Assembly (NCBI GenBank): GCA_031308135.1
Contig: JAHLJT010000631.1
Span: 222,571,433-222,635,432, forward strand
DNA length: 64,000 bases
Direction: 5' to 3'
From: Acheta domesticus
Taxonomy: Eukaryota; Arthropoda; Insecta; Orthoptera; Gryllidae
Below the pieces are notes generated by a model, which worked only from the letters and a program-made list of their open reading frames with translations, did no database searches and was not told the origin of the DNA. A program made the position numbers and the translations under genes. Shown one piece after another: positions 1 to 9,545 of the stretch (position 1 is its first letter; every line of letters begins with the position of its first letter).

Positions 1-364
1 TTTGCGTGCAGCGAAGAACTTGAGCAAACAATTAAACCTGACTCTTAGCGAGCGCTAATGATCGACCACAGAAACAATGTTTACTGTGGAGCGGGTTGGA
101 ATACGAAGAGAATACTATTTAAAACTAATAATTGACCTAAACGAAGTGCTAAATTTTAGCTTGAAACTTAAAATGTGATCTGAATGCTTTTCCAAATCTG
201 TGCCTGTTCTTTTTTCTTTCTTTAAATAAAGCCGTATTTGTGGCTTTTTCAGTTTAATTAATAGCCCCAAGAATAACAAATCTCGAGGTTAAACATGGTT
301 AATTTCTTTTACAAAAGGTAATACAAGGATAAAGGCAGATAAAGGCAATAAAGCTGCCTTGAAT
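1..364. other. Unannotated AT-rich flank
   Basis: No recognisable gene, tRNA or repeat was identified. The only longer frame here lies on the minus strand and runs into the neighbouring SINE, so it is not credible as a gene. Confidence 0.4.
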
Positions 365-830
365 TGATAAATTGTTAATGTTTCTTGGCGCCTCTGCTTT
401 GTCATTAGCCCTAGAAGTAGTGCGAGTTTTTATCATGGGAGATAGATGTTCTCCCCCACCACAGATGCAGAGATCCGGCGCCAAACTGTACGTCGACTAT
501 GAAGGGTTTCCCCACCCTGGTATCTTCCACCAGCGACACTCGTAGTGCGGTACCTGTAACGACAGAACAGGGGAGAGAATGAAAAGATCGCGCGCGGTCC
601 GTGGCCCGTTTGTTAGAATAATGCTACTGTCGCCTGGTGTTGATCGAAGAAAACACAAAACAGATCAGTGCAGCCAGCCGCTCGTATTCCTCCCCAAGAG
701 AGCGGCTGAATTCGATCTAGCTATTTAGTTATTGTCATAAAACCTGCGACCATCGGGAAAGGAACCCTAGGTCCTCCCAAGCAGAGGCACCGCAATGACA
801 TTGGTCGATGCTCTGAGCCGCTCAGCCGGT
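365..830 (-). mobile_element. SINE-A copy 1 (tRNA-derived SINE)
   Basis: Minus-strand copy of a ~500-bp SINE seen about 15 times in this window. The head (about 812-830) reads as a pol III A-box-like GGCTGAGCGGCTCAGAGC, followed by a decayed B box. The body carries family landmarks: a GAATTCAGC segment, a CGGCTGGCTGC segment, ATCAACACCAGGCGA, GGGCCACGGACCGCGCGCGA and a pyrimidine run. It ends in GGCGCC plus an AT-rich tail near 365. About 70 bp of the middle (the segment containing the TTAGAGCTTGTCCC landmark) is deleted. SINEs have no protein; mobilisation would depend on a LINE reverse transcriptase. Confidence 0.8.
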
Positions 831-1051
831 GCTGAGGGCGCGGAGGTGTCATTCTAGTGAGAGGTGCTGGCCCGATTGACATTTGTGGTTACGCGTTGCC
901 GCTGGCGGAGCGAATCACGGCGCGGGGGCTGCGCACGGGAAGGAAAAGGTGGCCGCGGCTGCGTGCTCACTGCTCACGCACGGGGGAAGCCCAGCGCGGG
1001 AAGGTTAGGCATCCGTCTGGACCCGTGCGTCATCGCGTTCGCCCACTCCTC

Positions 1052-1575
1052 GCGCAGCCCGCCCCGCTCCCTCTCCCGCCCCGCTCCCGCCCCGCTCCCG
1101 CCCCGCTCCCGCCCCGCTCCCGCCCCGCTCCCGCCCCGCTCCCGCCCCGCTCCCGCCCCGCTCCCGCCCCGCTCCCGCCCCGCTCCCGCCCCGCTCCCGC
1201 CCCGCTCCCGCCCCGCTCCCGCCCCGCTCCCGCCCCGCTCCCGCCCGCTCCCGCCCCGCTCCCGCCCCGCTCCCGCCCCGCTCCCGCCCCGCTCCCGCCC
1301 CGCTCCCGCCCCGCTCCCGCCCGCTCCCGCCCCGCTCCCGCCCCGCTCCCGCCCCGCTCCCGCCCCGCTCCCGCCCCGCTCCCGCCCCGCTCCCGCCCCG
1401 CTCCCCGCCCCGCTCCCGCCCCGCTCCCGCCCCGCTCCCGCCCCGCTCCCGCCCCGCTCCCGCCCCGCTCCCGCCCCGCTCCCGCCCCGCTCCCGCCCCG
1501 CTCCCGCCCCGCTCCCGCCCCGCTCCCGCCCCGCTCCCGCCCCGCTCCCGCCCCGCTCCCGCCCCGCTCCCGCCC
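1052..1575. repeat. 11-bp GC-rich minisatellite (CCGCTCCCGCC)n
   Basis: About 47 tandem copies of an 11-bp unit, with a few units shortened by one base or extended by one C. The G-rich strand carries regularly spaced GGG runs, so quadruplex or i-motif structure is plausible. It abuts the head of SINE-A copy 2 at its right edge. Frames of 212-276 codons on both strands (PAPAPLPPRSR-type and RERGGSGAGAG-type) exist only because the unit has no stop codon in any frame; I do not call them genes. Confidence 0.95.
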
Positions 1576-1658
1576 TGACCGGAGGAGTTTCGCTCGTTGC
1601 CTCGACCCTCACCGGGAGGTCCTAGGGTTCGAGCGCCGACGGTGGAGGATTTTAGGTA

Positions 1659-1831
1659 CTGTAGTGCGATTTCCCAACGGCCCCTGACAGAAATCAGGTG
1701 TTTCGCTGCCATCCAATCGGGATCTTATGTGTTGCTAGTGACGTCACTACGGTGACGTTCAAGCTCCTGATTGGATAAAACCGTCAACAGCTGATTCCTG
1801 TCAGGGGCAGAGTTGAATAAATCGCAGTATA
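1659..1831. mobile_element. Palindromic MITE family P, copy 1
   Basis: Non-autonomous element that is almost one long inverted repeat. The ends are CTGTAGTGCGATTT and AATCGCAGTATA, and the inner arms contain CCCCTGACAGAAATCAG, CCAATCGGGA and their complements. A central TGACGTCA lies at 1739-1746. The TA-rich junctions suggest Tc1/mariner-type insertion, but the exact duplication is ambiguous. It interrupts SINE-A copy 2. Confidence 0.75.
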
Positions 1832-2218
1832 TACTAGCTACACAACTAAGTCGAATTCATTCGCTGTCTGGAGAAGAATTGTAGCGGCCGGCTTCTCTGA
1901 TCGGTAATTTTATGTGGTTTCTCTGATTAACATCAAGTGAGTGCCGGAGCAGTACTCTCTAAAAAACGGGTCTTAAGCCTCTTGCGATCTTTCCTTCTTC
2001 TTCTTCTTGGTCCTAGCTCCTTCCCTAACACATACATAATTATCGCCGGAAAGGAAACCAGTCAGGAGCTTAGAGCTTGTCCCGGTTGGAGCGGCACCCC
2101 GCTGAGAGAGATAACTAGATGGGAAAATCACACACTAGCGTGTAGGCTGACGCTGGATCTCGTCGTCAAGTGGAGGAGGAGGAAGACAGCCACCTCCGGG
2201 AATAAGACATACACTTCA

Positions 2219-2598
2219 CTATACAGCGATTTTTGTAACTTTGTCCCTGACAGAAATCAGCTGTTCACGGTTTCATCCAATCGGGAGCTTGAACATCACC
2301 ATAGTGACGTCACTGTCGCGAAATACAAGCTCCCGATTGGATGGCAGCGTAACAGCTGATTCCTGTCAGGGGCAAAGTGACGAAAATCGCAGTGTAGTTG
2401 GGAGGCGAGCAGCCGGGAGCACAGCGTGAGGAAAAGGCGCAATCCCGGCCCAGCCCCGCCTCGGCCGTCGCGGGGCGCAGGCGGGATGAGTCAGGCGCCC
2501 CCGTCGCCCTCTCCGACGCGCGACGCGCGATGCTTAAGCGCCGCAATTGCACAGGCAATTCCCTCCCGACGCCCCGACGCTCCGAAAATCGCAGTATA
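2219..2598. mobile_element. Composite family-P MITE with GC-rich cargo
   Basis: The left part (2219-2397) is a complete family-P palindrome with TGACGTCA at 2305-2312. It is followed by about 190 bp of CpG-rich DNA and then a second family-P terminus (GAAAATCGCAGTATA, ending 2598). SINE-A sequence continues on both sides, so the whole 380-bp block looks like one insertion. The same palindrome-plus-cargo junction recurs at 36121-36515. The cargo contains an AP-1-like TGAGTCA. Its origin is unknown; a captured promoter-like fragment is inference. Confidence 0.65.
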
Positions 2599-2648
2599 AC
2601 GGTACCAATGACAGTGGCAGTTGTGGTGCTCATGAACCACAATCAACG

Positions 2649-4690
2649 GCTCTTAACTCTTGGCGCTGCGTGCTTCGTTACTCGCACCTCGGGCTTTGTG
2701 TCCTTGGCTCTTCTCCGCTCACTCCGCAACCTTGTCCTTGAGAAGCACCGCATTCTCTCCGCTTTTGCACAAAGACATTTTTAACGTTGTCTTCTCGTAT
2801 CAGACCATTAAACTTCTCAATTGCATGAAAATCAATTATGAGCAAAAAAAAAGACTCACTTAACTCTCACCTTGTTTACTCTTCGGTGTTAATTACTTAC
2901 TGATGTTACACAATCGTAACACTTGGTTTCACTATTGTAAAACCAAGTCCGTCTCTACTCGCTCCTTATGTCTCACCTCTTTCAGCGAAATTTACTTTAC
3001 ACGTTTTTTATTCAAATTTCTGATCTCCCGTCTTCTAATAACTTTCAATCAAAGCATTTTTTTTCTTTATTTTAACTACAGCTGCTATTAGTTCCCTCAC
3101 ATTCCAACACAAAAATGTGACCTTCCCGTCCTAACCCACTTATTCATTGTACTCTTTTAATCTGTCTAAATGGAATGTACTACACAAATTGTCGGAAATT
3201 GGAACGATGGATACTATGTGAAGCATTGTACAACTAAAAAGAAAGTTAACAGGAGGGACGACCAAGAACCATTACTTCTCAGTCCTCCCGCACGTATTGA
3301 AATACGAAATTTGTTTCTAAGGGGAAAATGGACCGAACATCAAACAATTTACCAGTTTACAATTTACAATTTACCATATCAGACCATTACATCAAATTTC
3401 GCGAACATTTGCACAGGATAACTTCCCTTGTTTCCGTGCCAGCATATTCGTTCTCGACGGCCGCCGCCACCACCAGGAAGGGATCTCTGGCTTCCACTTC
3501 TGCAGCCTGCGAAGGGCTGCTCCCGCAAAGCAAGAATCCTAATTAATTGCAGTACGTATTGTCAATCGTCCCAGTACAACTACTAGCAACTACAAAAATA
3601 GGGGAGTGACGATAAAACCGTGAAGAATCGAGTTTTGCAATCTGTAATAAAGAACTCTCAGAAATGAAAATCATTTGAAGGAGATGTGAAAAGTAGGAGA
3701 CCGTTCAAATTCAATTAGAAACACTACCTTAACTCTTTATAAAAGGTGTTGGTCCATAACTATCTCCTGAATTTGTCCTTCTCCTCATAAAGTACCCTGA
3801 AAATTATAATTTAAACAGATTTGATTTGCAGATTAAACAGATTTTTTTAAATGTTGCAGAACGATATTGGTATTCATTCACATTAATTACAAAAAAGGTG
3901 ATTCGACCGAAATTACAGGAAATATCTATTTCTATGAAGACTGATCATAATTTCGCGTTAATAATCTAAATTTAAAACATTTAAATTTAAATTTATATAA
4001 ATTTTATAGTGTAATATGTTTATTACTGAGTATCTAGAAAAGTTCAAATAAAACGAAGAAATTTTTTAAAATGTTTTTTTAATGTTCAAGAATATTTCGT
4101 CTTTCAATATAAACTCTAAGCGTTTCCAAAAAAGGTAAAAATTCAATTTTAAATTTTTTCTGGTAAGTAATTCGCAAAGTATTATAATTCAAAATTGTTA
4201 AGAGAAACCATAATTTAACAAAGATTTGTATGCAATGACAAGATTCCTACCAGTAAGTAATGCATAATAGAATTAGATCAGTGTTCTTTCTCATTAATAT
4301 TAGTTACTAATCATTAGATTTCTCACATCCAACGTTAGATACTAACTTTAAATGCAACACAGGTACTTATTAATCTTGATTAAAATTCCATTTTCAACTA
4401 TTTTCATTTTACAATGCAATGGAACGGACCGTACAGCAACCCAAACCCGCTCCTCACCACTCTCGCCCACGTGCCACAGACAGCGAACTTTCGCACCCTG
4501 CCCTGCGGGACGAAGTGACCAATTGAAGACCTCGGGGCAATAACATGCCACCGCAATACTTATGTTTTGAGAAAACGGAGAATTAAGTTTTAGATATTTC
4601 ATTCTACATATAGGGATAAAAAACATTAATTTACGAATACGCCATCTTACAGCTAATCTTTAAAATAATAGCCCAGCATCTAGATACGTA
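2649..4690. other. Unannotated AT-rich interval
   Basis: Short frames only, none with a recognisable domain. At 4515-4550 a minus-strand segment resembles plus-strand sequence at 5132-5163, forming the left member of an inverted repeat pair described separately. Nothing else supported. Confidence 0.4.
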
Positions 4691-4696
4691 CATCTA

Positions 4697-5080
4697 CTCT
4701 CTCAGTCTGAATCAGTAAAAAACTACTGATTGGCAGTGACTATTCGCTGATGGTGTCAGTTATAACCCTGCCACTGACAATCAGTGAATTGAACTGAAAA
4801 AAACAGTGAAATCTGGCGCACTTTTTGAATAAGTGAAACTTCTCTGTTTGAATCAATGAAATCTGTGACAACTAGTTGAACGTGACGACTGAACAATCAG
4901 TGAACGATGGTGGAACGGCATTTTTACCACTGACGACCAGTGAAATGCTGGCGGTCACTATGAAAAGGTTCGCATATTCACTGATTGTCAGCGAAACCAC
5001 CCATTTCGACTGCCGGTATCAGTGACTTCGGCTCTCAATGACTGAATCAGTGACAATTACACTGATTCAGATACAGAGAG
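4697..5080. mobile_element. CAGTGA-rich MITE
   Basis: Terminal inverted repeats are CTCTCTCAGTCTGAATCAGT on the left and the complement of CTCTCTGTATCTGAATCAGT on the right, flanked by TA at 4695-4696 and 5081-5082. The interior is densely filled with CAGTGA/TCACTG motifs in both orientations. It has no coding capacity. TA flanks suggest Tc1/mariner-type transposition. Confidence 0.65.
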
Positions 5081-5293
5081 TATGGGGCGTCGAAATACAC
5101 TAATATCTCACTTTGTTCAGAAATGTGGCATAACATGCTATTACCCCAAGGTCTTCAATTTTAATCTGTTTGGAGGCGCGTACTTTACGAGGAAAAACCA
5201 CCCAGCAGAGGCGGCCGCCGCGGAGCGACACCGCGGCCGATGTATGCGCCGAGGGAATCCCAGCGCGCGGCGGCGGCGATGGCGCAACTGGCG

Positions 5294-6014
5294 CGGGGGC
5301 GGGAGCGGGGGCGGGAGCGGGGGCGGGAGCGGGGGCGGGGGCGGGAGCGGGGGCGGGAGCGGGGGCGGGAGCGGGGGCGGGAGCGGGGGCGGGAGCGGGG
5401 CGGGAGCGGGGGCGGGAGCGGGGGCGGGAGCGGGGGCGGGAGCGGGGGCGGGAGCGGGGGCGGGAGCGGGGGCGGGAGAGGGGGCGGGAGCGGGGCGGGG
5501 GCGGGAGCGGGGGCGGGGGCGGGAGCAGGGGCGGGAGCGGGGCGGGAGCGGGGCGGGAGCGGCAGCGGGGGAGGGGGCGGGGCGGGGGGCGGGGGCGGGG
5601 GCGGGGGCGGGGGCGGGAGCGGGGGCGGGAGCGGGGCGGGGGCGGGAGCGGGGGCGGGGGCGGGAGCAGTTGCGGGAGCGGGGCGGGAGCGGCAGCGGGG
5701 GAGGGGGCGGGGCGGGGGCGGGGGCGGGGCGGGGGCGGGGCGGGGGCGGGGGCGGGAGCGGGGGCGGGAGCGGGGGCGGGAGCGGGGGCGGGAGCGGGGG
5801 CGGGGCCGGGGGCGGGGGGCGGGGCCGGGAGCGGGGCAGGAGCGGGCGCGGGAGCGGTAGCGGGGCGGTAGCGGGGGCGGGAGCGGTAGCGGGGCGGGAG
5901 CGGGGGCGGGCGCGGGGCGGGAGCGGGGGCGGGAGCGTGGCGGGAGCGGGGGCGGGAGCGGAGGCGGGAGCGGGGGGCGAGAGCGGGGGCGGGAGCGGGG
6001 GCGGGAGCGGGGGC
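5294..6014. repeat. 12-bp GC-rich minisatellite (GGGGGCGGGAGC)n
   Basis: About 720 bp of GGGGGCGGGAGC and shortened variants, with a longer-period pattern: a block starting GGAGCAGGGGCGGGAGCGGG near 5521 recurs in near-identical form near 5664. G runs on the plus strand could fold as quadruplexes. Gly/Ala/Arg frames of 206-344 codons on both strands are by-products of a stop-free 12-bp unit. Confidence 0.93.
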
Positions 6015-6149
6015 GGCGGCGCATGGCTTCATGCAGAGAGGGCATTGAAAATAGTTAAGTTAATGCCTTATTTTACGTGGCGAGACTTGGGCCATCTGGC
6101 CCACTCTTCCGTCTGACCACACAAATTTCACTAAGCTCCTTTCACCAAC

Positions 6150-6393
6150 TAGCGAAGAAAGAAGGTATTATCCTGGGCGACGAAACAGGCGATTTGAATT
6201 TAGCTCAGAGGCGTCATTTAGGCTTGAGGATCTTTTACATGCAAGTAAATCTACTGACATGGGACAGCCGGCTTTACTTCTCCTCCGAAGGAAGGCGTAC
6301 GAAGGATTTTTTCGCCCCTAAAAATCCACGGCTTCGATCGGGTTGGGTATGACAGTCCGGTACGCTAACCGTTACACCATCGAATCCGCTTTT
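6150..6393 (-). mobile_element. SINE-B (different tRNA-derived SINE)
   Basis: On the minus strand the head starts at about 6393 with a tRNA-like A box (ATGGTGTAACGGTTAGC) and a weaker B box about 35 bp later (ACCCGATCGAAGCC). The body contains GTCAGTAGATTTACTTGCAT GTAAAAGA, a core I recall from widespread insect SINEs. It is distinct from SINE-A and appears once in the window. A plus-strand frame of 91 codons across it is an artefact. Confidence 0.65.
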
Positions 6394-6529
6394 TAAATAC
6401 ACACTATACATCTCATACATGCTAGTAAACACAACTTTTGAGCGTATGTACGAGGAGCTTTTTACCTCATCAACTCTAATACGAAGAAACACTGCTTAGG
6501 TGGTTGTATCACTAGTTTCCACCAGCAGA

Positions 6530-7099
6530 GATTGATTGATTGATGACGTGAACTGCTATGGTCATTGCTTCCTCTAGTGTGGGGAATGATTTATAGGGGG
6601 TGTTTTCGTTGTTCCTCCTTAGCTGGTTAGTGAGATCCGGAGCCAACATACACATCGGTTTGTAGGAAAATTTCCCTTTCAGGTATCTCCCCAGAGCACC
6701 ATCCCCCAGATCAGACAAGCTTTAAACTATCCACCGGTCTCCCGATTTGTGTAGTAGTGTAGAGTATGCAAGTGTAAATGTATGTGTTTTAAGGGAGAGG
6801 ATGTGTAAGAGGAATGTGTGTAAAAGAACAAGGAAGAGGAAGGAAAGATCGCGCGCGATTCATAGCCTGTTTGGTAATTACGATTCTGCCCCGGTATTCG
6901 CCTGGTGGTGATCGAAGTAACCACGGAAAACTACCTAGCAGCCGGTGGCTAGAATTGTCCCGCAGACAGTGGCTGAATTCAGCCTCGCTATTTAGCTATT
7001 GCCGAAAACCCTGCCACCGCCGGGCCTCGAACCCGAGGACCGCCCAGCCAGAGACTACAGTGTGATCAATTAATACCTTGAGCCATCTCAGCCGGCCCG
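6530..7099 (-). mobile_element. SINE-A copy 3, near full length
   Basis: The best-preserved promoter of the family. At about 7078-7099 the minus strand reads GGGCCGGCTGAGATGGCTCA (A box), and the B box GGGTTCGAGGCCC follows at about 7021-7033. All body landmarks are present, and the 3' end is a simple CATCAATCAATCAATC tail at about 6530-6545. It sits immediately next to SINE-A copy 4 in the same orientation. Confidence 0.85.
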
Positions 7100-7420
7100 A
7101 TATTTGTGAAAGTGAAGGGCATGTAAGTGTATGAGAGTCAGGGGAGAGGGTAGGACAAGAAAGAGGAAGGAAAGATTGCGCGCGGTCCATGGCCCGTTTG
7201 TTAGGGTTTCCTCCGGCATTAGCCCGGCATTGTTAGGATAAAACACGGAAAACTACGATTCAGAGAATCCGGCCACTAGAATTCTCCTTCAGACAGCTGC
7301 TGAACTCTTCCCTTCTATTTCTCAAGTATCGAAAATCCGCCATCCTCAATACTCGAACCTTAGGAGGACCTCCCTGTCAGAGTCGCTGCAGAGACAACGG
7401 CAATGTGGCTCTAGCTAATC
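7100..7420 (-). mobile_element. SINE-A copy 4, 3'-truncated
   Basis: Same orientation as copy 3 and directly adjacent, giving a head-to-tail dimer. It retains the promoter half and the GGCCATGGACCGCGCGCAA segment, but its 3' half is missing at the junction with copy 3. Either copy 3 inserted into copy 4, or unequal exchange fused them. Confidence 0.75.
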
Positions 7421-8080
7421 CCCTCCGGATGAGACTGACCAAACTCCAGACGCGGCCACTATGCTTAACATGCTTCCCCCACACCGACTCCGCAGTGGCC
7501 CAAGTGCTCGTGTTTTCATTATGTATGTACTTACTAAATTCAAAGTAGTGTAGCCCGTGAGCCCCTGTGAGCCACCCGGTAATTAGCCGACGGAGAGAAC
7601 ACGGCCGCGCCTAAAAATAGGTAGCGCTCCGTTGTCCCATCGAACAAAACGAAACGCCTCCTGGTAGCGCTATTCCCATACTCTTACTGTCGGGAAGGCA
7701 CGTATTAAGAAATGGCACAACCCTGGGGTAACGCGCACATATCTCTAACGATTGCTCCTACGTCTCCCAAAAGGGGCCAAGAAGGATGGGATGTCATAGG
7801 AAAAATGACAAAAGGGGGGTCCAACATGCCGCAATATACAGATAAACAACCATGCCAACGCGGTACTCAAATGTGCTACTCATCGATATGAACTAGCCGC
7901 TGTGCGTATGCCATAACGTGCTATTGGAACTAATATACTACATATAGGAACAGGATTTATCCACTTTAACGACCCCGGCCTTCGTTCGTGGTAATAAACG
8001 AGCTATTATTTTTCTGTTAAGTGTCCCTCATCTTTTTATTTTCCCGTGTACGTACGCTTATACGGACTAATAACCGTGGT
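7421..8080. other. Unannotated interval
   Basis: Mixed base composition with no frame above 60 codons and no recognised repeat. Confidence 0.35.
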
Positions 8081-9545
8081 ATAGGGAAAGTTACGTAATG
8101 CCGCGGCAAACTGATTTTGAGATTTCGACGGAAATACAGGTTTTGGGGTCCCTTGAAGCCGAAAAAGTGTTTTTTTCAAAACTTACTTCTGTCCGTCTGT
8201 ATGTGAACATCACTAGCGCCTAAACCATGCGCAGGATTTCTTCCAAATTAAAGAAACCCCAGTCCTCACTCGAGTTAAAGCTTTGAGATTTCGAAAATCA
8301 TGCTTTAAACTTCGGGGGAACTTCACATGAAGCCCCCTAAACATTTTCAAAATTTTCTCAGAAACGGCTCCAAAATTTTTCTTTAAATTTCTTGTAGGAA
8401 TAGAGTAAAATACACTTACAAAGGTGGCAAAGGTTCAATTTTTACGATTAACTCTGAATTTTCGAAAATTATAACATTTTGAATTTTGAGAGCGTAGGCT
8501 TTGTAGTTTGAATTTTTTCTGCGTCTTCCTACAACTGCAAAATTGAAGGTAAAGATTCTTCCTTCAAATGAAATCTGTTGTCCATAATTAGTTCTTTCAT
8601 TATGGTCTTAACATTTTTTTGAAAATTTTAATAGTTTTCGTGCAATTCTGCATGCAATATGTGCACTTTTAAAAAATAACAAAAGCATGATTTTCTCAAA
8701 AAGTGCTCCAAAAGTTTTCCTTAACTTTTTGGTAGGGATATGGCCTAATGTACTCTATCAGATGACATAAACGCCATATTGCTCTATTATTTTGTTTTTT
8801 AAAAAATTACAAAAATGTAATTTTTTGACTTGACTTAAACATCGTTAGTATGTACGTTAACGGCGATTTGTTTACATTATTCTATTTATGAGTAATTGTG
8901 TTTTAAATGATGTATATACTGTCTCGAAAACTAAAGTTTTCTGTGAAAATTAGCTCAAAATTCCGCATTTTTAGAAACGCTCAAACGCCATTTTCTGATA
9001 AATGGCTCCAAATTTTTTCTTCAAACCTTTCGAACGGATAAAGCTAATTCCATTCTTTAAATGATGTAGAGTTCTTTTTTGTTTTTGTTTTTTCAAAATT
9101 ATACAAATGTATTTTTTTAAAGACCTCTCACACCGTTAATATACACGTTTACGGCAATTTGTAAATAGTATTGTATTAGTAATTTGAAGGGTTTCAAATG
9201 AATTTCAATGAAGTTTTTCGAAAACTCAAAAAAATTGACTTGAAACCTGAAAAACAGCTTCAAATTTCGAATTTACAGTAGCGCTTAAACGTCTTTTTCT
9301 TAAAAACGGCTCGAAATTTTCTCAAAAATTACCATTTAGGATGGGGTTTTACTGTTCTTTAATATTCTTCAAATAATATTTCCGTTTTACTATTATGAAA
9401 CCGAAAAATTAAGAAAATGTAAAAAAAATGTACTTTCGGCGGCGACAAATGGTAGAATGTGACAAGTTGGAGTAGCTATTCGAGACCAATAGAAATAGAA
9501 AACTAATACGGGAAAATATGTGCCATTCTGTAGCACCACTAGTTC
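8080..9545 (+). repeat. Dispersed repeat family U, copy 1 (longest)
   Basis: AT-rich non-coding repeat with landmarks shared with 29750-30320 and 42540-43092: GTCTTCCTACAACTGCAAAA, then a TTTTTCCYTYAATGAAA-like stretch. Within it a ~300-bp module repeats in tandem; its start (a GGCTCCAAAATTTTTC-like motif) occurs near 8365, 8705, 9003 and 9308. The right end (about 9510-9545) carries the family's terminal motif ending CACCACTAGTT. The family is not classified; a Helitron-like relationship is suggested by the terminus only. Confidence 0.6.

Larger units (their letters stand above)
1576..2648 (+). mobile_element. SINE-A copy 2, split by two MITE insertions
   Basis: Plus-strand SINE-A. The head and B-box region (GGGTTCGAGC at about 1626) are interrupted by a MITE at 1659-1831. 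The body resumes with ACTAGCTACACAACTAAGTC and runs to about 2218, where the composite MITE (2219-2598) interrupts it. The SINE tail resumes at about 2600 (ACGGTACCAATGACAGTGGC) and ends near 2648 with AACCACAATCAACGG. The SINE is therefore older than both insertions and serves as a ruler for their boundaries. Confidence 0.8.
4300..6060. repeat. Inverted repeat pair with different inserts
   Basis: A segment on the minus strand (about 4360-4560) and one on the plus strand (about 5130-5165 plus 6035-6065) share an outer flank (ACATGYTATTRCCCC then AGGTCTTCAATT) and an inner flank (GAAAATAGTT). Between these flanks the left member holds about 115 bp of ordinary sequence, whereas the right member holds the 12-bp GC array. 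A small MITE (4697-5080) lies between the two members. The repeat family itself is unidentified. Confidence 0.5.

Noticed and set aside
857..1712. Overlapping 212-276-codon frames over the 11-bp array
   Set aside because: Low-complexity translations on both strands of a tandem repeat without stop codons.
5082..6116. Gly/Ala/Arg-rich frames up to 344 codons
   Set aside because: Produced by the GGGGGCGGGAGC array; the short flanking residues resemble a dispersed repeat, not a gene.
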